Shown: in pieces, positions 25,635 to 35,242 of the stretch
How positions within the stretch are numbered: the stretch's first letter is position 1
Layout: each line of letters opens with the position of its first letter
Assembly: GCF_003626975.1 (NCBI RefSeq)
Contig: NZ_CP032616.1
Coordinates: 3,906,001-3,970,000 of the forward strand
Direction: 5' to 3'
DNA from: Pseudomonas sp. DY-1
Lineage (GTDB): Bacteria > Pseudomonadota > Gammaproteobacteria > Pseudomonadales > Pseudomonadaceae
DNA length: 64,000 nucleotides
Position numbers and translations under genes: made by a program
Notes under the pieces: generated by a model
Database searches by the model: none
Told to the model about the DNA's origin: nothing
What the model saw: the letters and a program-made list of their open reading frames with translations, nothing else

Positions 25635-25654
25635 CATTTCAGGCGTGGCGGGGA

Positions 25655-26689
25655 TCAACAGGCCTCGATGCAGTTGCGCCGCTGCTTGGCACGATAGAGA
25701 CCGTCATCCAGGCGCTTGAGCAGGGATTCGATCCCTTCTCCAGCCTGCATCCCTGCCACAGAGAAACTGGCCGTCAGCCCCAGCGGCAGGCTGGGATCGG
25801 CCTGGGCGACCAATAGGCGCAGGCGCTCGGCCAATTGCAATGCGGCGTCCTGGCCGGTTTCCGGCAGCAGGGCGATGAATTCCTCTCCCCCCCAACGGGC
25901 GAAGCAATCCTCTTCCCTGAGCGCTGTGCGCACGGTTCGGCTGACTGCCACCAGGGCGCGATCACCGATCTGGTGACCGTGGCTGTCGTTGATGCGTTTG
26001 AAGTGATCGAGATCGAACATCAAGAGCGATGTGACATGCCCGTGGCGCTGGAATCGCTGCCACTCGCTATGCAGGTTGCGCTCGAAATGGCGACGGTTGG
26101 ATACCTGGGTCAGCGGGTCGGTCTCACTGAGACGCATGGCGCTTGCGACCTGCTGTGCAAGCGCCTCGTTGGCCTGGCGCAGGGCCTCGGTGCGCGCATC
26201 TACCAATGCCTCGAGCTTGCGGTTCAGGGCCAGCAGTTCCTCGTTCTTTCGCTGCAATTCCAGGCTGGCCATCTTGCGCTGATGGATATTGCGGTGAGCG
26301 CCGACCATTCGCGTCGGCTTGCCGGCACCGTCGAATTCGACGAAGCGGCCATGGTCGCTGACCCACAGATAACTGCCGTCGCGGCAGCGGCAGCGGTAGT
26401 CCTCGGCATAGATCAGGCTCTCGCCATCCAGGTAAGCCTGGAAGCTGCGCATCACCCGCTCGATATCGCCAGGATGGATCACCGATTTCCAGGTATTCAC
26501 GTCCTCCGGCAGGCTATCCAGCGCATAGCCGAGCATGGAGTACCAGCCGGGGCTGCGTTTGACGTGGTTGGTGAGGATGTTCCAGTCCCAGATACCGTCG
26601 CTGACGATATCCAGGGCGAAGCGCAGGGTGCGCTCGATCTCTTCGAGGGTGGTGCCATAGCAATGGTCGAGGGGCTCAAGCTTGTCCAT
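25655..26689 (-). CDS. PAS-GGDEF diguanylate cyclase
   Basis: A 344-residue cytoplasmic protein. A PAS_3-type sensor domain (about 20-140, with the PAC-like DGSYLWVSDHGRFVEFD) is followed by a short coiled coil (about 145-185) and a GGDEF domain with the active motif RWGGEEF, so c-di-GMP synthesis is likely. No RxxD inhibitory site is evident immediately before GGEEF. No membrane segment is seen. The signal bound by PAS is unknown. GCAGGAAG precedes the ATG. It may be co-transcribed with ptsP, which lies 82 bp upstream. Confidence 0.9.
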   Translation of the reverse strand: MDKLEPLDHCYGTTLEEIERTLRFALDIVSDGIWDWNILTNHVKRSPGWYSMLGYALDSLPEDVNTWKSVIHPGDIERVMRSFQAYLDGESLIYAEDYRCRCRDGSYLWVSDHGRFVEFDGAGKPTRMVGAHRNIHQRKMASLELQRKNEELLALNRKLEALVDARTEALRQANEALAQQVASAMRLSETDPLTQVSNRRHFERNLHSEWQRFQRHGHVTSLLMFDLDHFKRINDSHGHQIGDRALVAVSRTVRTALREEDCFARWGGEEFIALLPETGQDAALQLAERLRLLVAQADPSLPLGLTASFSVAGMQAGEGIESLLKRLDDGLYRAKQRRNCIEAC

Positions 26690-26771
26690 AAGCTTCCTGC
26701 GGGCCGAACGCCCGGTTGGGACCGCTACGCCCGGGCGTCTACCCGAGCGTCACAAACGCTTACCCCCGGTC

Positions 26772-29051
26772 TCAGGCCTGGATGGTCGCAGCCGGGTTGA
26801 TCACCCGGCCGAGGCCCAGATTACGCAGGGCGAGATGCAGCGAGCTGTGGATGACCTGCGGGTTGTCGATGGCCAGCAGTTGATCCAGAAGCTCCTTGGC
26901 CTTGGTCATCGTGACCTGGCGCAGCAGCCACTTCACCTTGGGCAGGTTGGTAGCGTTCATCGACAGGCTGTCGAAGCCCATGGCCAGCAGCAGCACGGCA
27001 GCTGCAGGATCACCTGCCATCTCACCGCAGATGCTCACCGGCTTGCCTTCGGCGTGGGCGTCATCCACCACTTTCTTCAGCGCCTGCAGCACCGCGGGGT
27101 GCAGGTAGTCATAGAGATCCGCCACGCGCGGGTTGTTGCGATCCACCGCCAGCAAGTACTGGGTGAGGTCATTGGAGCCCACCGAGAGGAAGTCCACCTG
27201 GCGCGACAGCTCCTTGGTCTGGTAGACAGCAGCGGGAATCTCGATCATCACCCCTACCGGCGGCATGGGGATGTCCACGCCCTCGTCACGCACCTCGCCC
27301 CAGGCGCGATGGATCAGGTGCAGCGCCTCCTCCAGCTCATGGGTGCCGGAGATCATCGGCAGCAGGATGCGCAGGTTGTCCAGGCCCTCGCTGGCCTTGA
27401 GCATGGCGCGCACCTGGACCAGGAAGATTTCCGGGTGGTCGAGGGTTACACGGATGCCGCGCCAGCCAAGGAAAGGGTTGCTTTCCTTGATCGGGAAGTA
27501 CGACAGCGCCTTGTCGCCGCCGATATCCAGGGTACGCATGGTCACCGGCAGCGGGTGGAAGGCAGCGAGCTGCTCGCGGTAGATGGCGAGCTGTTCCTTT
27601 TCGCTGGGGAAGCGCTCGTTGATCATGAACGGCACTTCGGTGCGATACAGGCCGACGCCTTCGGCGCCGCGCTCCTGTGCACGGGTCACGTCGGCGAGCA
27701 GGCCAGTGTTCACCCAGAGCGGCATGCGCTGGCCGTCCAGGGTCTCGCAGGGCAGGCTGCGCAGCGCATCCAGGCCCTTGACCAGCTGGCGCTCCTCTTC
27801 CACCACTTCGCTGTACTGCTTGCGCAGTTGCGCCGAGGGGTTGGTGAAGACTTCGCCGTGGTAGCCGTCGACGATCAGTTCGATGCCGTCGACCTTGGAA
27901 TACGGCAGGTCGACTACGCCCATCACGGTCGGGATGCCCATGGCGCGCGCAAGGATGGCAACGTGGGAGTTGCCCGAGCCCAGTACCGATACCAGGCCCA
28001 CCAGCTTGCCTTCAGGCACCTCCCCGAGCATCGCTGGGGACAGCTCCTCGCTGACCAGGATGGTGTTTTCCTGGTAGACCAGGTTCTGCTTGCGCTCTTC
28101 CTGCAGGTAGGCGAGCAGGCGGCGACCAAGATCCTTGACGTCGGAAGCGCGCTCGCGCAGATAGGCGTCGTCCATCAGTTCGAAGCGGGTGACGTGCTCC
28201 ATTACGACCTGGCGCAGGGCACCCTGGGCCCACTGGCCGGTGCGGATCACGCGCTTGACCTCCATGCCGATGGAGGCGTCGTCGAGCATCATCAGGTAAA
28301 CATCGAAGAGAGCACGCTCTTCGGGGCGCAGTTGGGTTTCCAGCTTGCTGGATAGCCGGCGCATGTCTTCGCGCACCGCCTCCAGGGCTTGCTTGAAGCG
28401 CTCGACTTCGGCCTCGATGTCATCGACCGTGCGATCAGGCACCACTTCCAGGTCGGCCGGCGGCAGCACCACCACCGCGGTACCCACCGCAGCACCGGGA
28501 GCGCCCGGCACACCGACGAACTTGGTTTCCTGGATCCCCTTGCCCTGGCGACCCAGGCCGCGAATGGAGCCGGTCGCTTCAGCGTGGGCGATAACGCCCG
28601 CGAGCTGCGCGCTCATGGTGACAAGGAAGGCTTCCTCGCCTTCGTCGAACTGGCGGCGCTCCTTTTGCTGCACCACCAATACGCCCATCACGCGACGGTG
28701 GTGGATGATCGGAGCGCCGAGGAAGGAGGCGAATCGCTCTTCACCGGTTTCGGCGAAGTAGCGGTAACGGGGGTGATCAGCGGCGTGCTCGAGGTTCAGC
28801 GGTTCCTCTCGGGTACCCACCAGGCCAACCAGGCCTTCGTTGGGAGCCATGCTGACCTTGCCGATGGAGCGCTTGTTCAGGCCCTCGGTTGCCATGAGCA
28901 CGAAGCGGTTGGACTCCGGGTCCAACAGGTAGACCGAGCAGACCTGGCTGCCCATGGCCTCCTTGACCCGCTGCACGATGATCGCCAACGCCGCCTTCAG
29001 ATCCTTGGCGGCGTTCACTTCCTGGACGATCTTGCGCAGCGTGTTGAGCAT
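26772..29051 (-). CDS. ptsP: PEP-protein phosphotransferase PtsP (enzyme I-Ntr)
   Basis: A 759-residue first enzyme of the nitrogen PTS, passing phosphate from PEP to NPr. An N-terminal GAF domain (about 1-150) is followed by the enzyme I parts: the phospho-His domain with His363 in GSGNSHVAILARAMG, and the PEP-binding barrel (about 420-730) with GVMIEIPAAV, LSVGSNDLTQY and the catalytic Cys in VSICGEMAGD. The length equals the P. aeruginosa protein. It lies 22 bp after rppH, the conserved order. Confidence 0.96.
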   Translation of the reverse strand: MLNTLRKIVQEVNAAKDLKAALAIIVQRVKEAMGSQVCSVYLLDPESNRFVLMATEGLNKRSIGKVSMAPNEGLVGLVGTREEPLNLEHAADHPRYRYFAETGEERFASFLGAPIIHHRRVMGVLVVQQKERRQFDEGEEAFLVTMSAQLAGVIAHAEATGSIRGLGRQGKGIQETKFVGVPGAPGAAVGTAVVVLPPADLEVVPDRTVDDIEAEVERFKQALEAVREDMRRLSSKLETQLRPEERALFDVYLMMLDDASIGMEVKRVIRTGQWAQGALRQVVMEHVTRFELMDDAYLRERASDVKDLGRRLLAYLQEERKQNLVYQENTILVSEELSPAMLGEVPEGKLVGLVSVLGSGNSHVAILARAMGIPTVMGVVDLPYSKVDGIELIVDGYHGEVFTNPSAQLRKQYSEVVEEERQLVKGLDALRSLPCETLDGQRMPLWVNTGLLADVTRAQERGAEGVGLYRTEVPFMINERFPSEKEQLAIYREQLAAFHPLPVTMRTLDIGGDKALSYFPIKESNPFLGWRGIRVTLDHPEIFLVQVRAMLKASEGLDNLRILLPMISGTHELEEALHLIHRAWGEVRDEGVDIPMPPVGVMIEIPAAVYQTKELSRQVDFLSVGSNDLTQYLLAVDRNNPRVADLYDYLHPAVLQALKKVVDDAHAEGKPVSICGEMAGDPAAAVLLLAMGFDSLSMNATNLPKVKWLLRQVTMTKAKELLDQLLAIDNPQVIHSSLHLALRNLGLGRVINPAATIQA

Positions 29052-29073
29052 GGCTAGTCAGCCTTTCTCCGGG

Positions 29074-29553
29074 TCAGTCTTGCGCCAGGAGGCGCGGTGC
29101 TAGTTCCTTGAGGGCCCGGCGATAGACTTCACGTTTGAAGGTCACCACCTGGCCCAACGGGTACCAGTAACTGACCCAGCGCCAGCCGTCGAATTCGGGC
29201 TTGCCGGTCAGATCCATCCGTACCTTGTTCTCGTCCGACTGCAAACGCAGCAGGAACCACTTCTGTTTCTGGCCAATGCACAGCGGCTGGCTGTTTGTAC
29301 GCACCAGACGCTGGGGCAGACGATAGCGCAACCAGCCACGAGTGCAGGCAAGAATCTTCACATCCCGCTCTTCCAGGCCGACTTCTTCGTTCAATTCCCG
29401 GAAAAGTGCCTCTTCAGGTGTCTCGCGCGGATTGATACCACCCTGCGGGAACTGCCAGGCATCCTGGTTGATGCGCCGAGCCCAAAGCACCTGCCCGACA
29501 TCATTGGCGAGAATGATGCCGACATTCGGGCGAAAACCATCGGAATCGATCAC
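29074..29553 (-). CDS. rppH: RNA pyrophosphohydrolase
   Basis: A 159-residue Nudix hydrolase that removes pyrophosphate from mRNA 5' ends and so triggers RNase E decay. The Nudix box is [20 protein letters not shown], and the family N-terminus is [14 protein letters not shown]. The start is a GTG at 29553, chosen because the protein family begins exactly here; the open frame extends upstream but without family similarity. It forms an operon with ptsP. Confidence 0.95.
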   Translation of the reverse strand: MIDSDGFRPNVGIILANDVGQVLWARRINQDAWQFPQGGINPRETPEEALFRELNEEVGLEERDVKILACTRGWLRYRLPQRLVRTNSQPLCIGQKQKWFLLRLQSDENKVRMDLTGKPEFDGWRWVSYWYPLGQVVTFKREVYRRALKELAPRLLAQD

Positions 29554-29698
29554 GGCACTCAACCTCGCAAACGCATGTTTCGGCATTGTTCCATAAAGGC
29601 CGCAAACGCAGCAATGCGAGCCTTTCTCGCGATGGGCAGCTCCGCTCAAAGCGGCTATTCTGGCCGCCCTTCGAAGCCTTGATGCAAGGAAAAACGAC

Positions 29699-30352
29699 GT
29701 GCGTTTGGCTCTTTTCGACCTCGACAACACCCTGCTGGCCGGCGATAGCGATCACGCCTGGGGCGACTATCTGTGCGAACGCGGCATCCTCGACGGGATT
29801 GCCTACAAGGCGCGCAACGACGAGTTCTATCAGGATTACCTGGCGGGTCGCCTGAACATCCAGGACTACCTGAACTTCAGCCTGGAAATCCTGGGTCGCA
29901 CCGAAATGGTGCAGCTTGACCAATGGCATCGCGAATTCATGCGCGATTGCATCGAGCCGATCATCCTGCCGAAGGGCGAAGCCCTGCTGGAAGAGCACCG
30001 CGCCGCCGGCGACAAGCTATTGATCATCACCGCCACCAACCGCTTCGTCACTGCGCCGATCGCGAAGCGCCTGGGCGTGGAAACCCTGCTGGCCACCGAG
30101 TGTGAAATGGCCGATGGCCGCTTCACCGGCCGCACCACCGACGTGCCCTGCTTCCGGGAAGGCAAGGTCACCCGCCTGGCGCGCTGGCTGCAGGAAACCG
30201 GCCTCAGCCTGGACGGCAGCAGCTTCTATAGCGACTCCCTGAACGACCTGCCCCTTCTGGAACAGGTGAGCCATCCGGTGGCAGTGGACCCCGACCCGAA
30301 ACTGCGCGCCGAAGCACAGCAACGCGGCTGGCCGGTAATTTCGCTGCGCTAG
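29699..30352 (+). CDS. HAD-IB family phosphatase (SerB-like)
   Basis: A 217-residue haloacid dehalogenase phosphatase. Motif I is [14 protein letters not shown] (nucleophile Asp7, acid Asp9), motif II is IITATNRF, and motif III/IV is [13 protein letters not shown]. The C1-type helical cap fits subfamily IB, which includes phosphoserine phosphatases and related enzymes, but the substrate cannot be read from sequence. It begins with GTG, preceded by AAGGAAA. It is divergent from rppH. Confidence 0.88.
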   Translation: MRLALFDLDNTLLAGDSDHAWGDYLCERGILDGIAYKARNDEFYQDYLAGRLNIQDYLNFSLEILGRTEMVQLDQWHREFMRDCIEPIILPKGEALLEEHRAAGDKLLIITATNRFVTAPIAKRLGVETLLATECEMADGRFTGRTTDVPCFREGKVTRLARWLQETGLSLDGSSFYSDSLNDLPLLEQVSHPVAVDPDPKLRAEAQQRGWPVISLR

Positions 30353-30427
30353 GGCAGACGGTAGCGTGCGCCATGTGTCCCGGCTGAACACGCAGCGCAC
30401 CCTACGAGGAAAGCCGACCCGGGTCGG

Positions 30428-30895
30428 TCAGAGCGGCTTGACCACCATCAGCGCGTACACCACCACCAGCAATACCAACGCGAGAACCGCCAGCCAGGTG
30501 CGCACAGCCACATGGCTGGCCACCTGAGGCGCGAGAGGCGTGCCATCCCGAAGCGCCCGGCGCGCCAGGTTGCGTATACGCACCTGCAGCCAGAGCAGAG
30601 GCAGCCAGCAGAGCGCAGCCAGTAGATAGATTCCTACACTCCACAACAACCATCGCTGACCCAACGGCCAGCCTCCGACATTGGCCAGCGCCACGCCACT
30701 CAACGGCAAGAGCACCGCGGAACTGGCGATCAACCAGAATTCCAGCCTCACCAGAGAAGCGAAGGTCGCGGCCATTTGCCGAGGATCAGCCTCTTTCCAC
30801 GCCCGACGGGCAAAGAACAGCCCAGTCAGCGCCGCGCCGAAGAGCACGGCGGCCAGCAAGCCATGGAAGGTCTTGAGCAGGAAATAGAGGGTCAT
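30428..30895 (-). CDS. DUF2269 family membrane protein (second of tandem pair)
   Basis: A 155-residue protein with four hydrophobic helices (near 5-25, 50-70, 80-105 and 130-152). It begins LYFLLKTFHGLLAAVLFG, and the neighbouring gene begins similarly (YLVFRILHGLATVLFFG), so these are paralogues. Both end in a VxxPL motif (VVKPL, LAKPL). DUF2269 proteins are uncharacterised; the conserved early His could bind a metal or heme. A GTG five codons earlier is an alternative start. Confidence 0.75.
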   Translation of the reverse strand: MTLYFLLKTFHGLLAAVLFGAALTGLFFARRAWKEADPRQMAATFASLVRLEFWLIASSAVLLPLSGVALANVGGWPLGQRWLLWSVGIYLLAALCWLPLLWLQVRIRNLARRALRDGTPLAPQVASHVAVRTWLAVLALVLLVVVYALMVVKPL

Positions 30896-30914
30896 GCCTG
30901 GCGCTTGCACCGCA

Positions 30915-31373
30915 TCAAAGCGGTTTGGCCAGCATCATTGCCAGCACGGAGATGAACAGCAGCAGGCCGGCCATACCGTAGGCAGCACCGAACTTGAGGC
31001 TGCGGCGAACAGGTGCGGAAGCTGGTCCGCCATCGGCCAGAGCCTGCTCCCGCAGTCGAGCAACACGCCGAAACAGCAACAGCCACGCGATACAACCGAA
31101 CAGGTAGAGGATGGCGCCGCCGAGCAACCAGGTCTGACTCAGCGGCAGACCAGCCAGGTTGACCATCCACCAGCCGCTGACCGGCAGTGATACGGCGGCG
31201 AGAATCAGCAGCGGCACGCCAGCCAGCAGGATGCGCCGCAGGCTCGGTCCAATCAGCGCGGCATCGCCGGAACGAAAATTGCGCCAGCCATACCACCCCA
31301 GCCCTGCCAACCCGCCGAAGAACAGCACGGTGGCCAGGCCGTGGAGGATGCGAAATACCAGATAGTTTTCCAT
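30915..31373 (-). CDS. DUF2269 family membrane protein (first of tandem pair)
   Basis: A 152-residue integral membrane protein with four predicted helices and a His in FRILHGLATVLFFGGLAGL. I start at the ATG at 31373, preceded by AAGGAC; the frame continues 12 codons upstream. It is the likely operon partner of the following paralogue, since the stop of this gene lies 20 bp before that start. It may also be transcribed from the ilvA side, 73 bp upstream. The function is unknown. Confidence 0.78.
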   Translation of the reverse strand: MENYLVFRILHGLATVLFFGGLAGLGWYGWRNFRSGDAALIGPSLRRILLAGVPLLILAAVSLPVSGWWMVNLAGLPLSQTWLLGGAILYLFGCIAWLLLFRRVARLREQALADGGPASAPVRRSLKFGAAYGMAGLLLFISVLAMMLAKPL

Positions 31374-31446
31374 GAAACGGGTCCTTGTCAGCGTGGGCGG
31401 CTGAGTCAAAGCCTAGCAGCCGCCCAATCCAGCACCCCGGTTTACG

Positions 31447-32961
31447 TCAGCCCAGGAAGAGCTGGTATGCCGGGTTGTCGCTCTCATCCCAGTAGGGATA
31501 GCCGATCTCGTCGAGGGCGGCATGCACCAGCGAGCGCTCCTCGGCCGGAACCTGCAGACCGGCCACCACACGACCGTCGGCTGCGCCGTGGTTGCGGTAA
31601 TGGAACATGGTGATGTTCCAGCGGCCACCCAGCTTGTTGAGGAAGTTGAACAGCGCACCCGGACGCTCGGGGAACTCGAAACGGAATACCAGTTCATCGC
31701 TGATGCGCGCTGCGTGCCCGCCGACCATGTGACGGATATGCAGCTTGGCCAACTCGTTGTCGGTGAGGTCCAGCACCGGGAAGCCCTGGCTGCGCAGGTT
31801 TTCCACCAGAACCGCACGTGGGTCGGTTTCCGGGTGAGTCTGCACGCCAACGAAGATGTGTGCTTCGGCGTCGGTGTTGTAGCGGTAGTTGAACTCGGTG
31901 ATCTGACGCTTGCCGATGGCCTCGCAGAAAGCCTTGAAGCTGCCCGGGCGCTCCGGAATGGTCACGGCGATGATCGCCTCGCGCTTCTCGCCCAGCTCGG
32001 CGCGCTCAGCCACATGACGCAGGCGGTCGAAGTTGATGTTGGCGCCGGAGTCGATAGCCACCAGGGTTTGGTCGCGCACGCCTTCACGCTCGACGTACTT
32101 CTTGATCCCCGCCACCGCGAGGGCGCCGGCGGGCTCGGTGATGGAACGGGTATCGTCGTAGATGTCCTTGATCGCCGCACAGATTTCGTCGGTGCTGACG
32201 GTGATCACCTCATCCACATGCTGTTTGCAGATATCGAAGGTGTGCTGGCCGATCTGCGCCACGGCAACACCATCGGCGAACAACCCGACCTGCCCCAGCA
32301 CCACACGCTCGCCAGCGGCCATGGCGGCCTGCAGGCAGTTGGAATCGTCCGGCTCGACGCCGATTACCTTCACCTCGGGGCGCAGGTATTTGACGAAGGC
32401 GGCGATGCCCGCGACCAGGCCGCCGCCTCCCACCGGCACGAAAATGGCGTCCAGGCGGCCGGGGTGTTGGCGAAGTATCTCCATCGCCACGGTGCCTTGG
32501 CCGGCGATCACTTCCGGATCATCGTAGGGATGGATGTAGACGTAGCCTTTCTCTTCCACCAGCTTCAGCGAGTGGGCCAGCGCCTCGGGGAAGGCATCAC
32601 CGTGCAGTACAACCTTGCCGCCGCGGGCGCGAACGCCCTGCACCTTCAACTCCGGTGTAGTGCGCGGCATCACGATCGTCGCTTTCACGCCCAGCTCGCG
32701 GGCTGCCAGAGCAACGCCCTGGGCATGGTTGCCAGCCGATGCAGTGACCACACCTCGATTCAGCTCCTCGCGGGAGAGCTGGGCGATCTTGTTGTAAGCG
32801 CCTCGAATCTTGAAGGAATAGACCGGTTGCAGGTCCTCACGCTTGAGGAGGATCTGGTTGCCCAGGCGCTCGGTGAGCTGGCGGGCGGGCTGCAGCGGGG
32901 TTTCCACGGCGACGTCGTAGACGCGCGAGGTCAGGGTCTTCTTCACGTATTCTTCGAGCAT
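31447..32961 (-). CDS. ilvA: Biosynthetic L-threonine dehydratase
   Basis: A 504-residue PLP enzyme deaminating threonine to 2-oxobutanoate for isoleucine synthesis. The PLP lysine is Lys51 in YSFKIRGAYNK; GGGGLVAGIA is the phosphate loop. Two C-terminal ACT-like regulatory domains are visible (starting at IIAVTIPERPGSFKAF and VFRFEFPERPGALFNF), so isoleucine/valine feedback is expected. The ATG at 32961 gives the family N-terminus MLEEYVKK; an ATG seven codons upstream is less likely. It is divergent from rpiA. Confidence 0.95.
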   Translation of the reverse strand: MLEEYVKKTLTSRVYDVAVETPLQPARQLTERLGNQILLKREDLQPVYSFKIRGAYNKIAQLSREELNRGVVTASAGNHAQGVALAARELGVKATIVMPRTTPELKVQGVRARGGKVVLHGDAFPEALAHSLKLVEEKGYVYIHPYDDPEVIAGQGTVAMEILRQHPGRLDAIFVPVGGGGLVAGIAAFVKYLRPEVKVIGVEPDDSNCLQAAMAAGERVVLGQVGLFADGVAVAQIGQHTFDICKQHVDEVITVSTDEICAAIKDIYDDTRSITEPAGALAVAGIKKYVEREGVRDQTLVAIDSGANINFDRLRHVAERAELGEKREAIIAVTIPERPGSFKAFCEAIGKRQITEFNYRYNTDAEAHIFVGVQTHPETDPRAVLVENLRSQGFPVLDLTDNELAKLHIRHMVGGHAARISDELVFRFEFPERPGALFNFLNKLGGRWNITMFHYRNHGAADGRVVAGLQVPAEERSLVHAALDEIGYPYWDESDNPAYQLFLG

Positions 32962-33060
32962 CGCGGCTTCACTGGCGGGCATTTCACGGGAGGACCGAGT
33001 CTACCGCAGGGATTCGTCGGGCGACCACAGAGAATGCGGGGTTTTGCCCAGCCGACCGGC

Positions 33061-33066
33061 TATAAT
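33061..33066 (+). promoter_or_regulatory. -10 element of the rpiA promoter
   Basis: A perfect TATAAT hexamer lies 39 bp upstream of the rpiA ATG in the divergent ilvA-rpiA gap. The region 17 bp further upstream (GGGTTT) is a poor -35 element. Confidence 0.5.
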
Positions 33067-33104
33067 TCGCGCCCTCGACACTCCTCCTATCGGACCTCCC
33101 CAGC

Positions 33105-33776
33105 ATGACCCAGGACCAGCTCAAGCAGGCCGTCGCCCAGGCCGCCATCGACTTCATCCTCCCCAAGCTCGGTGAAAAGAGCATCGTCGGTGTCGGCACC
33201 GGCTCTACCGCCAACTTTTTCATCGATCTGCTGGCTCAGCACAAGATGGCCTTCGACGGCGCCGTAGCCAGCTCCGAGGCCACGGCCCAGCGCCTGAAGG
33301 GGCACGGCATTCCCGTATACGACCTGAACGGCGTCAGCGACCTGGAGTTCTATGTCGACGGCGCCGACGAGAGCAACGAGCGCCTCGAGCTGATCAAAGG
33401 CGGTGGCGCTGCCCTCACCCGCGAGAAGATCGTCGCGGCGGTAGCCAAGACCTTCATCTGCATCGCCGACGAGAGCAAGCTGGTTCCGCTGCTTGGCGCC
33501 TTCCCGCTGCCGGTGGAAGTCATCCCCATGGCCCGCAGCCATGTGGCTCGCCAGCTGGTGAAACTGGGCGGCGACCCGGTTTACCGCGAAGGCGTGTTGA
33601 CCGACAACGGCAACATCATCCTCGATGTGCACAACCTGCAGATCGACAGCCCGGTGAAGCTCGAAGAGCAGATCAACAACATCGTCGGCGTGGTCACCAA
33701 CGGCCTGTTCGCTGCTCGCGCGGCCGACCTGCTGCTGCTCGGCACCAAGGACGGCGTCAGGAGCATGACCGCCTGA
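33105..33776 (+). CDS. rpiA: Ribose-5-phosphate isomerase A
   Basis: A 223-residue enzyme interconverting ribose-5-phosphate and ribulose-5-phosphate. Key segments are [13 protein letters not shown] (phosphate binding), YVDGADE (catalytic Asp), and [14 protein letters not shown] with the general-base Glu. It is the full family length. It is divergent from ilvA and followed by yegP. Confidence 0.96.
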   Translation: MTQDQLKQAVAQAAIDFILPKLGEKSIVGVGTGSTANFFIDLLAQHKMAFDGAVASSEATAQRLKGHGIPVYDLNGVSDLEFYVDGADESNERLELIKGGGAALTREKIVAAVAKTFICIADESKLVPLLGAFPLPVEVIPMARSHVARQLVKLGGDPVYREGVLTDNGNIILDVHNLQIDSPVKLEEQINNIVGVVTNGLFAARAADLLLLGTKDGVRSMTA

Positions 33777-33866
33777 CGCGGGCTCCCGGCCTGCCGGAAA
33801 CCGTCTAGATTTGTTGGCTACGGCGTCTCTCGGCGCCGTCCACTGCCACGAACGAGGAGGTGCCCC

Positions 33867-34199
33867 ATGGCCGGGAAATTCCACCTGAAGAAGGCCAACG
33901 ATGGCCAGTTCCACTTCAATCTGAACGCCGGCAACGGCGAAACCATCCTCACCAGTGAACTGTACAAGGCCAAGGATTCCGCCTTGAACGGTATCGAGTC
34001 GGTCCGCAAGAACGCTGCTCGCGACGGTGCCTTTGAAAGCAAGACCGCCAGCAACGGCAAGTTCTATTTCGTGCTCAAGGCCACCAACGGCCAGGTCATC
34101 GGCCAGAGCCAGATGTACGCCAGCTCCTCCAGCGCCAGCGCGGGCATCGAATCGGTAAGAAACAACGCCCCCGGCGCCACCCTAAACGACGAAAGCTGA
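33867..34199 (+). CDS. YegP-like DUF1508 protein
   Basis: The 110-residue protein contains two tandem DUF1508 repeats (about 4-52 and 56-103). Each has a FHLKKANDGQFHFNL-type strand pair and a SALNGIESVRKNA helix (second copy GIESVRNNA). The function is unknown; the fold is a small alpha-beta repeat. Its stop codon abuts the stop of the convergent next gene with no base between (TGATCA). Confidence 0.9.
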   Translation: MAGKFHLKKANDGQFHFNLNAGNGETILTSELYKAKDSALNGIESVRKNAARDGAFESKTASNGKFYFVLKATNGQVIGQSQMYASSSSASAGIESVRNNAPGATLNDES

Positions 34200-35123
34200 T
34201 CAGTCGCTTGCCTGCTTACGGAACACGTAGAACAGGTTCGGCTCGCTGACCAGATAGAGGTTGCCGTCGTTATCCATGGCCACCCCTTCGGCCTGCGGCA
34301 CCGCTCGCTGCAGGCCGTGCATGCCACGCAGCAGAGAGAGCGTGCTGATTGGGCGGCCATCGGCGTTAAGCTCCAGCACCAGCCGCGACTCGTCCGACAG
34401 CGCCAGCAAATGGCCGCTGCGCTCCTCGTATTGCAGGCTGGAAAGGTCACGAACGAAGAGCCTGGCATCACGCTTCGGGTCGTCCACCACGTGCACCGCG
34501 AACGGCTTGTCCGGATTGGTATGGGGGAATCCGTGGATCTCGTAGATGCGCACCGGGTCGCGTTCCTTGGCCACGAACAGGCGCTGCCCGATGGAGTCGT
34601 AGGCCAGGCCCTCGAAGCCCTTGTTTCCAGAAAGGCCGATGCCCAGGGACAGCTGCTGCGACGCACTGGCATCGATGGAGGTGGTGTTCTCTTCGACACG
34701 CACCTTGATGAGACGCTGCAGGCGCTCGTCGGTGATCACGTAGACGCCCTTGCTGATGTACTCGATGGCTTCCGGGTCGCCAAAACCCACCAACTGGATG
34801 CGGCGAATCAGGTTCCCGTCGAGGGACAGCTCGATGATTTCCGGACGCTGGTTGGTAACGGTAAAGAGGCTGTGGCGATCCGGGTCGTAGGTCAGCGCGG
34901 AGACGTCGTCCGACAATCCCTCGATGGGCTTGGCCTCGATGGCCACCTGGTAGTCCGGCAGCCAGATGGAACGCTCCCGCCACTCGGCGGCGTGGCGCCA
35001 TTCTTGCAGCGCGAACAGACCGCGTTCGAAAAGCCGGAACTGCTGGGCGGCAATACCGAGCAGCACCAGCAGTAGCACCAGGAAAGCGCTGACCAGGCGC
35101 CACGGGGTCAAGAATGAACGCAT
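34200..35123 (-). CDS. SdiA-regulated family beta-propeller protein, copy 1
   Basis: A 307-residue protein with an N-terminal membrane anchor (about 12-32) and a periplasmic six-bladed propeller of the SdiA-regulated/esterase-like class. Repeated blades show EAIEYISKGVYVITDER, GLAYDSIGQRLFVAKER and AEGVAMDNDGNLYLVSEPNLFYVF. It is a clear paralogue of the gene at 43823-44764 (same start architecture and NLFYVFRK end). The function is unknown; possible ligand binding in the periplasm is inference. It is divergent from an AraC regulator. Confidence 0.85.
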   Translation of the reverse strand: MRSFLTPWRLVSAFLVLLLVLLGIAAQQFRLFERGLFALQEWRHAAEWRERSIWLPDYQVAIEAKPIEGLSDDVSALTYDPDRHSLFTVTNQRPEIIELSLDGNLIRRIQLVGFGDPEAIEYISKGVYVITDERLQRLIKVRVEENTTSIDASASQQLSLGIGLSGNKGFEGLAYDSIGQRLFVAKERDPVRIYEIHGFPHTNPDKPFAVHVVDDPKRDARLFVRDLSSLQYEERSGHLLALSDESRLVLELNADGRPISTLSLLRGMHGLQRAVPQAEGVAMDNDGNLYLVSEPNLFYVFRKQASD

Positions 35124-35242
35124 CGATCAGGACTCTGGGGTTCAGGACGCGGCGAAGGATACAGAGCGCACCGGACTTCTACCTGAATTGAAGCTTAAAG
35201 CCCGCGGACAGGATATGGCGGGCGTTACAAAAGGGGACGGAC

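Noticed and set aside
26682..28355. 557-codon plus-strand frame opposite ptsP
   Set aside because: PtsP on the minus strand has all catalytic motifs; this frame is its mirror.
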